This document shows positions 1 to 5,950 of a DNA stretch of 6,889 nt, piece by piece (position 1 is the first letter of the stretch; the number at the start of each line of letters is the position of its first letter). This DNA is from Peptococcaceae bacterium. GTDB taxonomy: Bacteria; Bacillota; Desulfitobacteriia; Desulfitobacteriales; Syntrophobotulaceae. The notes beneath the pieces were generated by a model, which saw nothing but the letters and a program-made list of their open reading frames with translations, ran no database searches and was not told the DNA's origin. The stretch is taken from positions 1 to 6,889 of the forward strand of contig JAAYII010000148.1 of NCBI GenBank assembly GCA_012523535.1, in the 5' to 3' direction. Position numbers and translations under genes: made by a program.

Positions 1-33
1 CAAGTATGCGGATAAACTCTTGCCGTCTTTCAT
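1..33 (-). CDS. 5' end of an unidentified third gene of the hydG operon (truncated by window edge)
   Basis: An ATG at 31-33 (minus strand) is preceded by a good ribosome binding site, AAGGAG at 41-46, with 7 nt spacing. It opens a frame reading M-K-D-G-K-S-L-S-A-Y-L up to the window edge. It lies 23 nt after the hydG stop codon on the same strand, so it is very probably co-transcribed with hydG. Downstream partners of hydG in Firmicutes are often hydE, hydF or an aspartate ammonia-lyase gene, but eleven residues are too few to decide and none of these can be claimed from the sequence. Confidence 0.7.
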   Translation of the reverse strand, partial: MKDGKSLSAYL

Positions 34-56
34 ACCGATTCTCCTTGTAATATCTT

Positions 57-1547
57 TTATAAGCGCAGGTCCCGTTCCCCTTGTTCAATCCTCTTTAAGT
101 ATTGGGAGATAGAATCATATACCGCTTCACCCGCAAAATTTTCCAAATGCTGTTTTATTACTTCCTCGCCCTTTTGTTTTGTTTCTTCCGAGGCATAGTC
201 GAGCAAATATTCCTTAAGGGTAAGAATGGCATTGGGAAGACAATAACGGTGTACGAATTTGGATTTTGCAATTTTCATAAACTGCTCGCCTGTGCGACCT
301 GCACGGTAGCAGGCGGTGCAAAAGGAGGGCAGGCAATTGAGGTCACAGATTTCTTTTACTACATCATCCAGGGTACGAACATCACCGATGGAAAACTGTT
401 CTTTAGTGGGCAGCTGGTTAGCCCTTTTGGATTGGCTGTAACCGCCTACGCCGATGCGTGTGCCGGCGTCAATTTGCGTTATCCCCAGCGGGATAACTTC
501 CCTCCGCACCTTTTCCGGCTCCCGGGCAGTACATATCAAGCCGGTGTAGGGGACGGAGAGGCGCAGCACGGCAACAAGCTTTTTAAAGTCCTCATCGCTG
601 ACGGCATGTTCAGGGTTCTGGGAATAGGGGGTGCCGGTGGCCGGGGTAATTCTGGGGATGGAAATTGTATGGGGTCCTACACCGTTAAAAGTTTCTTCCA
701 AATGGATGGTATGATATAAAAGCCCCATAACTTCAAAACGCCAGTCGTACAGTCCGAACAAAACGCCGATCCCGTTGTCATCCACTCCAGCCTGCTGAGC
801 CCGGTCCATACAGTACAATCTCCAACGGTAATGCCCTTTGATGGTATTTTGCGGGTGCACTTTGCGGTAGGTGGGATGATGGTAGGTTTCCTGAAAAACC
901 TGGAAGGTGCCGATGCCGACCTTTTTCAGTTTTTTCAGCTCTTCCACGCTGAGGGGAGCGCAATTAATATTGGCCCTACGGATTTCTCCCCCTTTCGTTT
1001 TGACGCTGTATACTTTTCTTACGCTCTCACATATAAAATCTATATCCGTGGTGGGAGATTCTCCATAGACCAGCACGGTCCGCTTTTGCCCCTCGTTAAT
1101 CATAATCCGGACTTCCTGCTCGATTTCGTCCATACTGAGAGTTTTGCGCTGGATTGCCTTATTGCTGCAGCGAAAGCCGCAATACAGGCAATTGTTGGCG
1201 CATTCATCGCTGATATAAAGGGGGGCAAAAAACACTATACGATCTCCATATACTTCCTTTTTGAGTTGGCTGGCCAGCTCGTACATCTCCCGGATTGTAG
1301 TCTCATCTTGATTTTGGAGCAGGATGGCTGCTTCCTCGGGTTCCAGCCGTACGCATTGTTCAGCTTTTTTCAGCACCAGCCGCACATCTTGCCGGGAAGG
1401 TTTTTCCCATTTATTTAACTGGGTCCAGATTTTATCGTCATCAATAAAATCCTGGTCGAGCCGGTCATACTCCGCAAATTCCTTTTGGTATTTCTGGAGA
1501 AAGTCCATACCGACACTTCCTTTTCTCGCAGATTTTTTTTCAGACAT
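57..1547 (-). CDS. hydG: [FeFe]-hydrogenase H-cluster maturase HydG (radical SAM tyrosine lyase)
   Basis: HydG is a cytoplasmic radical SAM enzyme. It cleaves tyrosine to p-cresol and dehydroglycine, then converts the latter to CO and cyanide, giving the Fe(CO)2(CN)-cysteine unit used with HydE and HydF to build the H-cluster. The 496-residue product shows the radical SAM CX3CX2C motif at C116, C120 and C123. It also has the HydG-specific C-terminal cluster motif CX2CX22C at C410, C413 and C436, which the related thiamine enzyme ThiH lacks. Both cluster sites are complete, so the enzyme should be active. The length is slightly above the usual of about 470. The first ATG (1545-1547) has only a poorly placed purine stretch before it, whereas Met14 (ATG 1506-1508) has a well-spaced GGAAG, so the true product may be 483 residues. 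The gene follows the TM1266 gene by 23 nt and is followed 23 nt later by another gene start, so it sits mid-operon. Confidence 0.96.
   Translation of the reverse strand: MSEKKSARKGSVGMDFLQKYQKEFAEYDRLDQDFIDDDKIWTQLNKWEKPSRQDVRLVLKKAEQCVRLEPEEAAILLQNQDETTIREMYELASQLKKEVYGDRIVFFAPLYISDECANNCLYCGFRCSNKAIQRKTLSMDEIEQEVRIMINEGQKRTVLVYGESPTTDIDFICESVRKVYSVKTKGGEIRRANINCAPLSVEELKKLKKVGIGTFQVFQETYHHPTYRKVHPQNTIKGHYRWRLYCMDRAQQAGVDDNGIGVLFGLYDWRFEVMGLLYHTIHLEETFNGVGPHTISIPRITPATGTPYSQNPEHAVSDEDFKKLVAVLRLSVPYTGLICTAREPEKVRREVIPLGITQIDAGTRIGVGGYSQSKRANQLPTKEQFSIGDVRTLDDVVKEICDLNCLPSFCTACYRAGRTGEQFMKIAKSKFVHRYCLPNAILTLKEYLLDYASEETKQKGEEVIKQHLENFAGEAVYDSISQYLKRIEQGERDLRL
1516..1524 (-). promoter_or_regulatory. 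ribosome binding site favouring an internal hydG start
   Basis: On the minus strand AAAAGGAAG lies 7 nt before the ATG at 1506-1508 (Met14 of the longest hydG frame). The upstream ATG at 1545-1547 has only GGATGGA directly abutting it, with no spacer. The sequence therefore favours the shorter start, although this stretch also codes for residues in the longer form. Confidence 0.45.
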
Positions 1548-1570
1548 TCCATCCGTACAATCATTTCAAA

Positions 1571-1822
1571 CTATTTATTGCTTTTAGTTAGCATTGATTT
1601 TACTGTCGCTCCGGAGACCCTGCCCAGTTTGCCGGTCAGAGCGCTGATTTCATCATTGCTGCCGTCAACAATCAGGGTAATAACCGATACCCCCCGTTCT
1701 CGGTAGGGAATCCCCATTCTCCCGACAATCAGCGAGGCATGTTCATGGAGAATGGCGTTAACCTGCCCGGCGCAGGAAAGATCTTCAACTACAATGCCGA
1801 TAATCCCGATTCTTTTGTCCAT
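1571..1822 (-). CDS. TM1266-family iron-only hydrogenase system putative regulator
   Basis: This 83-residue protein begins M-D-K-R-I-G-I-I-G-I-V-V-E and contains S-L-I-V-G-R-M-G-I-P-Y and G-V-S-V-I-T-L-I-V-D-G, the pattern of the TM1266 family, a small ACT-like/NikR C-terminal-like fold. The family typically sits beside hydE, hydF and hydG, is called an iron-only hydrogenase system regulator, and has no firmly established biochemical role. I see no DNA-binding segment: the whole length is the ligand-binding-type domain, so a regulatory role would need a partner or a metabolite. The start is well supported by AAGGAGG at 1831-1837, 8 nt before the ATG. It is the first gene of the operon, lying just after the leader terminator and 23 nt before hydG. 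Confidence 0.9.
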   Translation of the reverse strand: MDKRIGIIGIVVEDLSCAGQVNAILHEHASLIVGRMGIPYRERGVSVITLIVDGSNDEISALTGKLGRVSGATVKSMLTKSNK

Positions 1823-1830
1823 TTGGCTAA

Positions 1831-1837
1831 CCTCCTT
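1831..1837 (-). promoter_or_regulatory. strong ribosome binding site of the TM1266-family gene
   Basis: AAGGAGG on the minus strand, 8 nt before the ATG at 1820-1822. It lies just past the leader terminator and is not part of that hairpin, which argues that any leader control acts on transcription rather than by hiding this site. Confidence 0.85.
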
Positions 1838-1861
1838 GTTATTAATTCAAAAGATTATTAA

Positions 1862-1901
1862 TCAAAAAGCTCCCTCGCCGCAGATAATGCGGAAAGGGAG
1901 C
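1862..1901 (-). terminator. intrinsic terminator in the leader of the TM1266-hydG operon (likely attenuator)
   Basis: On the minus strand GCTCCCT (1895-1901) pairs with AGGGAGC (1869-1875). An inner CCGCA (1888-1892) pairs with TGCGG (1878-1882) around a 5-nt loop. A run of five T follows at 1864-1868. On the plus strand the hairpin is not followed by T residues, so it works in the minus direction only. It lies between the operon promoter and the first gene, about 40 nt before the ATG. As there is no coding region upstream on that strand, it should abort leader transcripts and act as an attenuator. Confidence 0.85.
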
Positions 1902-2049
1902 AAAAACTGCAAAACAAAATAAACCACACATTTCTGATGTGCGCCCTTTCGCTCGGAAACACCTTGCGGTCAGGTAAGAATCAAGCCCTGTATCTTCAGG
2001 CAAAAAATGCGAGCAGATACATGGCAACAAATTATTCGTATTTAGTACT
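1864..2049 (-). promoter_or_regulatory. structured 5' leader of the TM1266-hydG operon; candidate riboswitch or attenuator of unassigned class
   Basis: Going 5' to 3' on the minus strand, the RNA can form these elements. Stem 1 is UGUAUCU (2015-2021) with AGAUACA (1989-1995), extended past an A-G mismatch by GCC/GGC. A small hairpin is ACCU/AGGU at 1961-1975, which can instead form ACC-GCAA-GGU with a GNRA loop. A third hairpin has seven pairs including one G-U: CGCACAU (1937-1943) with AUGUGUG (1925-1931). The intrinsic terminator follows. The stem 1 loop carries GCUCG (2010-2014), complementary to CGAGC (1951-1955), giving a possible pseudoknot. Next to that strand, GAAAGGG (1944-1950) is complementary to CCCUUUC (1892-1898) on the 5' side of the terminator, a plausible antiterminator. 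I did not recognise hallmark motifs of TPP, cobalamin, SAM-I, FMN, lysine, glycine or c-di-GMP riboswitches, nor of T-boxes. The pairings were found by eye and are not tested by comparison. Confidence 0.6.
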
Positions 2050-2055
2050 AAGCTA

Positions 2056-2084
2056 ATTGTAATATGGCTATATTCAAATGTCAA
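2056..2084 (-). promoter_or_regulatory. near-consensus sigma-A promoter for the TM1266-hydG operon
   Basis: On the minus strand the -35 box is TTGACA (2079-2084, perfect) and the -10 box is TACAAT (2056-2061, one mismatch), with a 17-nt spacer. Transcription should begin near 2048-2049, giving a leader of about 226 nt before the TM1266-family ATG. An A-rich stretch lies upstream of the -35 box at 2096-2101. Confidence 0.85.
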
Positions 2085-2248
2085 AACCGGTCGGCTTTTT
2101 TGGCCAATAATATTTATGTAATAAACTAAACTCGAAGGAAAACAGCAGAAAAGGGAGAATAATTCATTTATAAAATCATCCCAATAGGAAGTGCCACTGG
2201 AGGCAGTGCCGCTGTCTATCATTAAGAAATGTTTCGAAGGAAAAGACT
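2085..2248. other. upstream region of the divergent transporter gene
   Basis: This noncoding stretch separates the hydG-operon promoter from the plus-strand permease gene. It contains an imperfect direct repeat, AGTGCCACTG (2190-2199) and AGTGCCGCTG (2205-2214), with a 15-nt period. Each copy overlaps a short palindrome (AGTG-C-CACT and GGCA-G-TGCC). No convincing plus-strand promoter is visible: TAATAA (2119-2124) has only a T-run at the -35 position, and TATAAA (2169-2174) has no -35 partner. The permease ribosome binding site AAGGA is at 2237-2241. Confidence 0.4.
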
Positions 2249-3628
2249 ATGAGTCAAATTTATAAAACAGCGATCCTCGCTTTAGTATTAATGAATTTAA
2301 TTGAAACTCTAACAGGGGCGGATTTAACCCCGGCTATTTTTATTATTGCCGTAATTATTGTCTTATTTGGGATACCGTTTATTGGCAGGAGCTTTAAGAT
2401 AATAACAATAATATTTTTTCTAGCCGGGCTTGCGATATTAATTTGGTGTAAGCTGCCTTTGGACGCCTGGATGACGGCCTTTAATTCTATGACCGGCCTG
2501 ATTTGTATTCTAACGGTTATGCAGTTGTTTACGATTCCTATAGAAGTAGGAAAGTACAATTTGGCAGTTGGGCATCTATTAAAAAGAATCTGCCGGGGGG
2601 AAGGCAGGCTTTACTTATTTATTACCCTGATTACCAATATATTTTCCTGTATCCTTTCCATGGGATCGGTTCCCATTGTGTTTTCTTTAATTGAGGATAC
2701 GGCTAAAAAACGGATTACTAATTACAAGCGGTTTATTGCAACTTCGATTTCCAGAGGGTTTTCCCTGTCGACATTATGGGCACCGGGTGCGGCAACAATC
2801 TTTTTGGTAGGGCAGGTAACGGGGGTGGTTTGGTCCCGGATCTTTTTCCCCGGTTTATTTTTAGCCCTGATAGGAATAACGATTTCAAGTCTATTAGAGT
2901 TAAAAAGATATAAAGGATCTCCCCTTAACCAAGGTTTAGAAACTGAGATCTTAACCTGTGAAGAAAAAAGAAAAGCCGGGCAAAAGGTTTGGCATATTGC
3001 CTGGGCCATAGTACTCGTCATCTTGTTAACCATGATTTTTATCCGCTTAAAAATCGGCGCCTCATCTTCTGCCGTTGTTCTCTCCGGTATTTTGGTTTTT
3101 TTAGTATGGACCTTCTTGCTTGGGAAAAATTTCAATATCAAAGGCGGAATAAGTAATTACTGGCATAAAGGTGTACTGAAAGCGGCGGATCTGGCTCCTT
3201 TTTTTGTGGCAATCGGTGTTTTTTCCGGAGCATTTCAAAAATCTTATTTAGCCGTCCTTTTGGAACAAAGCCTGCAAGGAGTTGCCCATGGTCTGGGGCT
3301 CTTTGCCGTTATTTTAATTCCCTTGTCAATTATGGTTTTGGCTCTGGTGGGACTTCACCCTTTTATCTCCGTGGTTTTATTAGGACAAATTTTAATGACT
3401 TTGCAACTGCCGTTGCCGGCAATAACCCTTGCTTTATGTTTAAATTTAGGAAGCTCAATTGCCTACATGGTGTCTCCCTTCGCCGGGATTATCATGACTA
3501 TGGCCAAATTCACTGACTCGACTGCGGTGGATGTTGCAATTCGTTGGAATTGGTTGTTTAGTACAATATATTTTGTCATAGGTATTTCCCTGGCTTATTT
3601 CCTGGGGATGATCTGCCCTTACTTGTAG
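2249..3628 (+). CDS. polytopic membrane transporter, ion-transporter (IT) superfamily-like, substrate unknown
   Basis: The 459-residue product is very hydrophobic, with roughly 12 membrane-spanning or re-entrant segments and a charged cytoplasmic-type linker around residues 215-247 dividing it into two halves. Each half has a Gly/Ser-rich stretch ending in a Pro: S-R-G-F-S-L-S-T-L-W-A-P-G at 168-180, and N-L-G-S-S-I-A-Y-M-V-S-P-F-A-G at 399-413. This internal repeat with re-entrant-type motifs is typical of IT-superfamily secondary carriers (DcuC, GntP, NhaC, ArsB-like groups), which usually move organic anions or exchange ions for protons or sodium. I cannot place it in one family. The ATG is supported by AAGGA (2237-2241) 7 nt upstream. 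It is divergent from the hydrogenase operon and 86 nt ahead of the DUF255 gene, so a functional link to either is not shown. Confidence 0.75.
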   Translation: MSQIYKTAILALVLMNLIETLTGADLTPAIFIIAVIIVLFGIPFIGRSFKIITIIFFLAGLAILIWCKLPLDAWMTAFNSMTGLICILTVMQLFTIPIEVGKYNLAVGHLLKRICRGEGRLYLFITLITNIFSCILSMGSVPIVFSLIEDTAKKRITNYKRFIATSISRGFSLSTLWAPGAATIFLVGQVTGVVWSRIFFPGLFLALIGITISSLLELKRYKGSPLNQGLETEILTCEEKRKAGQKVWHIAWAIVLVILLTMIFIRLKIGASSSAVVLSGILVFLVWTFLLGKNFNIKGGISNYWHKGVLKAADLAPFFVAIGVFSGAFQKSYLAVLLEQSLQGVAHGLGLFAVILIPLSIMVLALVGLHPFISVVLLGQILMTLQLPLPAITLALCLNLGSSIAYMVSPFAGIIMTMAKFTDSTAVDVAIRWNWLFSTIYFVIGISLAYFLGMICPYL

Positions 3629-3714
3629 GCGGGTTGTCTGGGGTGAATTACCTCACATGGGAAGAATTATTTTGGGCATACTAAATTATTAAAAGTTCGG
3701 AGGAAGATGATAAA

Positions 3715-5160
3715 GTGTCAAAGAACAATGCGGTGCCCAATAGGTTGATAAACGAGAAATCTCCTTATCTCTTGCAACACGCCTATAATCCGGTTGATTG
3801 GTATCCCTGGGGCGAGGAAGCCATTCAAAAAGCGAAGTCAGAAGACAAGCCGATTTTTTTAAGCATTGGCTATTCCACCTGCCACTGGTGCCATGTTATG
3901 GAGAGGGAATCTTTTGAAGATCAAGAGGTAGCCGACCTGCTGAATCGATACTTCATCTCCATTAAAGTCGACCGGGAGGAAAGGCCAGACCTTGACCATA
4001 TGTACATGACTTACTGTCAGGCTATGACCGGTTCGGGAGGATGGCCCCTTACCGTAATTCTTACCCCGGACAAAAAACCTTTCTTTGCCGGTACTTATTT
4101 CCCCAAAGAAAGCGATTTCGGCCGTCCTGGGCTAGTCGAAATTCTAAACTCTATAGCCATGCTCTGGCAGAAAGAAAAGGATAAGGTTAAGGAAAATGCC
4201 GACGAGCTGTATCAGGCTGTGGCCGAGCGCTATGTTTTGCAGAAAAAGGATCCGGTATTCGAGACAATCCCTGCACCAGCTAACTTAAAAAAGGGGGTGG
4301 ATATTATTGCCCGTTGGGGTCCGGACGTTGTCAAAAAAGCTTATACTCTTTTGCAGCAGAGCTTTGATCCCCAATACGGCGGCTTTGGCCGGGCACCGAA
4401 ATTTCCTGCTCCTCATAATCTGGGCTTTTTATTGCGATATGCTTTCCTGGAACCCCAAAGCCAGGCTTTGGAAATGGTAAAAAAGACTCTGGACAGTATG
4501 GCCGACGGGGGAATCTGGGACCATATCGGATTCGGTTTTGCTCGTTACAGTACGGATCGCTACTGGCTGGTCCCCCATTTTGAAAAAATGCTCTATGACA
4601 ATGCCGGTTTGGCTCTTGTTCATCTGGAAGCTTACCAGCTTACCAAAGAAGAAAGATATGCCCGGATATCTTTAGACACCTTGCGTTATGTCTTAAGAGA
4701 CATGACTTCCCCCGAAGGCGGTTTTTACAGTGCGGAAGATGCTGATTCCGAAGGGATAGAGGGGAAATTTTATGTCTGGAGCAAAACCGAGATTGAAGAA
4801 ATTCTCCGGAAAGGATTACCTGATGCGGTTTTGAGCGGAGAAAATCGCGATCGGGAAATAAGTAATATAGATTCCGCCTTGAGCAAGCTTAAAGGACAGG
4901 AGCAATTGGCAAATCTTTATTGCGAAGCTTACGGCATTACTTCCCAAGGGAATTTTGAAGGAAAAAATATTCCCAATAAAATTAATAGCGATAGGGAACG
5001 AATAGCTGCCGCCTATAAACTGACAAAGGAAGAGTTGGAACAGCTGCTTCAAGTCTGTAATAGAGTCCTTTTCGCCGAGCGGGAAAAGCGAATTAAGCCG
5101 GCTAAAGACGATAAAATCCTTACTGCTTGGAATGGATTGATGATAGCGGCGCTAGCCTAA
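3715..5160 (+). CDS. DUF255 thioredoxin-fold protein (YyaL/SPATA20 family), N-terminal part
   Basis: This 481-residue piece contains the whole N-terminal thioredoxin-like domain (about 1-165). It has the CHWC redox-type motif at C56-C59 in the family hallmark C-H-W-C-H-V-M, plus G-G-W-P (108-111) and the F-A-G-T-Y-F-P element. It also has the first part of the C-terminal alpha/alpha-barrel, resembling N-acylglucosamine 2-epimerase and six-hairpin glycosidase folds, including V-P-H-F-E-K-M-L-Y-D-N-A (286-297). No signal peptide is seen, so it is cytoplasmic. The cellular function of the family is not established. The start is GTG at 3715-3717 with GGAGG at 3699-3703, 11 nt upstream; the usual family opening (N-R-L-I-N-E-K-S-P-Y-L) follows, so the start is sound. 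The protein ends early at a TAA inside the barrel domain. Confidence 0.88.
   Translation: MSKNNAVPNRLINEKSPYLLQHAYNPVDWYPWGEEAIQKAKSEDKPIFLSIGYSTCHWCHVMERESFEDQEVADLLNRYFISIKVDREERPDLDHMYMTYCQAMTGSGGWPLTVILTPDKKPFFAGTYFPKESDFGRPGLVEILNSIAMLWQKEKDKVKENADELYQAVAERYVLQKKDPVFETIPAPANLKKGVDIIARWGPDVVKKAYTLLQQSFDPQYGGFGRAPKFPAPHNLGFLLRYAFLEPQSQALEMVKKTLDSMADGGIWDHIGFGFARYSTDRYWLVPHFEKMLYDNAGLALVHLEAYQLTKEERYARISLDTLRYVLRDMTSPEGGFYSAEDADSEGIEGKFYVWSKTEIEEILRKGLPDAVLSGENRDREISNIDSALSKLKGQEQLANLYCEAYGITSQGNFEGKNIPNKINSDRERIAAAYKLTKEELEQLLQVCNRVLFAEREKRIKPAKDDKILTAWNGLMIAALA
5158..5160 (+). other. in-frame TAA interrupting the DUF255 gene
   Basis: The ochre codon sits in the context GCC TAA GGA. The frame downstream stays open for 260 codons to the TGA at 5941-5943 and matches the family, so there is no frameshift. 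The 15 codons between the stop and the next ATG also read as sensible family sequence. Confidence 0.85.
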
Positions 5161-5205
5161 GGAGCACAAACTTTTACTAAACAGGACGTTGCCCCGGGAG
5201 TAAGG

Positions 5206-5943
5206 ATGGAACTTCTGCCAGCGGCGGAAAAAGCGGCAAACTTTATTCGCTCAAATCTTATAGATTCTTCCGGCCGGCTTTTGGCCAATTACCGGGATGG
5301 GGAGGCCGGTTACCCGGGGTATTTGGATGATTATGCTTTCTTTATTTATGGTTTGCTGGAACTGTATACGGCCTGCGGCATTCCGGAATACCTGAAACTG
5401 GCTGTCGATCTTCAAGAGGAGCAAGAAAGATTGTTTTCGGATGATACTAGCGGCGGTTATTACTTTACCGGTAATGATGCAGAAAAACTGTTGTTCAGAC
5501 CCCAGGAGATTTACGATGGGGCTATGCCTTCAGGAAATTCCATCAGTTTTTATAATCTGGCTAGGCTCTGGCGACTGACGGGTGAACAGAAGTATCAAGA
5601 GAGGGCTGCCAAACTGGGGGACTTTTTCCGCCCTAGCCTGGAAGATTACCCGCCGGGTTATACCGCTGCACTCCAGGCCCTTCAATTCTATCTCGGCCCG
5701 GTGGATGAACTGGTCCTGTCCGGCCCGCTGACCGGCAAAACCAACGATATGCAGGCAGTAATTTTCGAAGACTTCAGGCCTTTTTTGGTTGTTGCCTACA
5801 ACGAGGGTACCTTAGAAAAATTTATCCCTAAATTTGCGGGTTACCCGATTGCAGAAAAAGTAGCGGCTTATTTGTGCCGCGACTTCGCTTGTCAAGAACC
5901 GGTAGACAGTCCGCAAAAATTAAAAGAGCTTCTCGACCGTTGA
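5206..5943 (+). CDS. DUF255/YyaL family protein, C-terminal part (fragment or reinitiated)
   Basis: This 245-residue frame continues the helical barrel of the interrupted gene: A-A-E-K-A-A-N-F-I, then G-Y-P-G-Y-L-D-D-Y-A-F, then E-I-Y-D-G-A-M-P-S-G-N-S, all typical of the C-terminal half of DUF255 proteins. The ATG at 5206-5208 is in frame with the upstream part and simply the first Met after the stop. GGGAG at 5196-5200 lies 5 nt before it, so weak reinitiation is conceivable. Alone it would lack the thioredoxin domain and half the barrel. The reading frame has no further damage, which suggests either a recent mutation or selection on the full product. It ends 7 nt from the convergent stop codon of the membrane-protein gene on the other strand. 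Confidence 0.75.
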   Translation: MELLPAAEKAANFIRSNLIDSSGRLLANYRDGEAGYPGYLDDYAFFIYGLLELYTACGIPEYLKLAVDLQEEQERLFSDDTSGGYYFTGNDAEKLLFRPQEIYDGAMPSGNSISFYNLARLWRLTGEQKYQERAAKLGDFFRPSLEDYPPGYTAALQALQFYLGPVDELVLSGPLTGKTNDMQAVIFEDFRPFLVVAYNEGTLEKFIPKFAGYPIAEKVAAYLCRDFACQEPVDSPQKLKELLDR

Positions 5944-5950
5944 AATCGTC

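Larger units (their letters stand above)
3715..5943 (+). pseudogene. DUF255/YyaL (SPATA20-like) gene interrupted by one in-frame TAA
   Basis: The two open frames at 3715-5160 and 5206-5943 are in the same frame and separated by only one stop, TAA at 5158-5160. Reading past it gives N-G-L-M-I-A-A-L-A, stop, G-A-Q-T-F-T-K-Q-D, which continues naturally into the C-terminal half. The full frame would encode about 741 residues plus the stop position, a little above the usual 650-700 for the family. The excess is partly explained by an apparent insertion at about residues 367-397. Many relatives carry Lys or a similar residue at the stop position, and AAA to TAA is one base change. A nonsense mutation, a sequencing error or stop readthrough are all possible. 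TAA is not a selenocysteine or pyrrolysine codon. Confidence 0.75.

Noticed and set aside
102..1706. Plus-strand open frames opposite hydG and the TM1266-family gene
   Set aside because: They are antisense shadows of the two well-supported minus-strand genes, with no family resemblance or suitable ribosome binding sites.
2095..2174. Possible plus-strand promoters for the permease gene (TAATAA at 2119-2124, TATAAA at 2169-2174)
   Set aside because: Neither has a convincing -35 box at proper spacing, so no promoter call was made.
2190..2210. GCCACTG on the plus strand, reminiscent of a cobalamin riboswitch element
   Set aside because: The other conserved blocks of a cobalamin riboswitch are not present at the expected places, and the segment is too short and too close to the start codon.
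1842..2222. 126-codon open frame on the minus strand across the leader and promoter region
   Set aside because: It covers the promoter, hairpins and terminator, has no ribosome binding site, and its translation is low-complexity without any recognisable domain. It is a chance frame.
3629..3714. Possible terminator or promoter between the permease and DUF255 genes
   Set aside because: GGGGT and ACCTC around 3640-3655 can pair weakly, but no T-run follows. CATACT near 3678 has no -35 partner. The two genes may simply be co-transcribed.
5158..5160. Recoding of the stop codon as selenocysteine or pyrrolysine
   Set aside because: The codon is TAA, whereas selenocysteine uses TGA and pyrrolysine TAG. 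Relatives appear to have an ordinary residue here.
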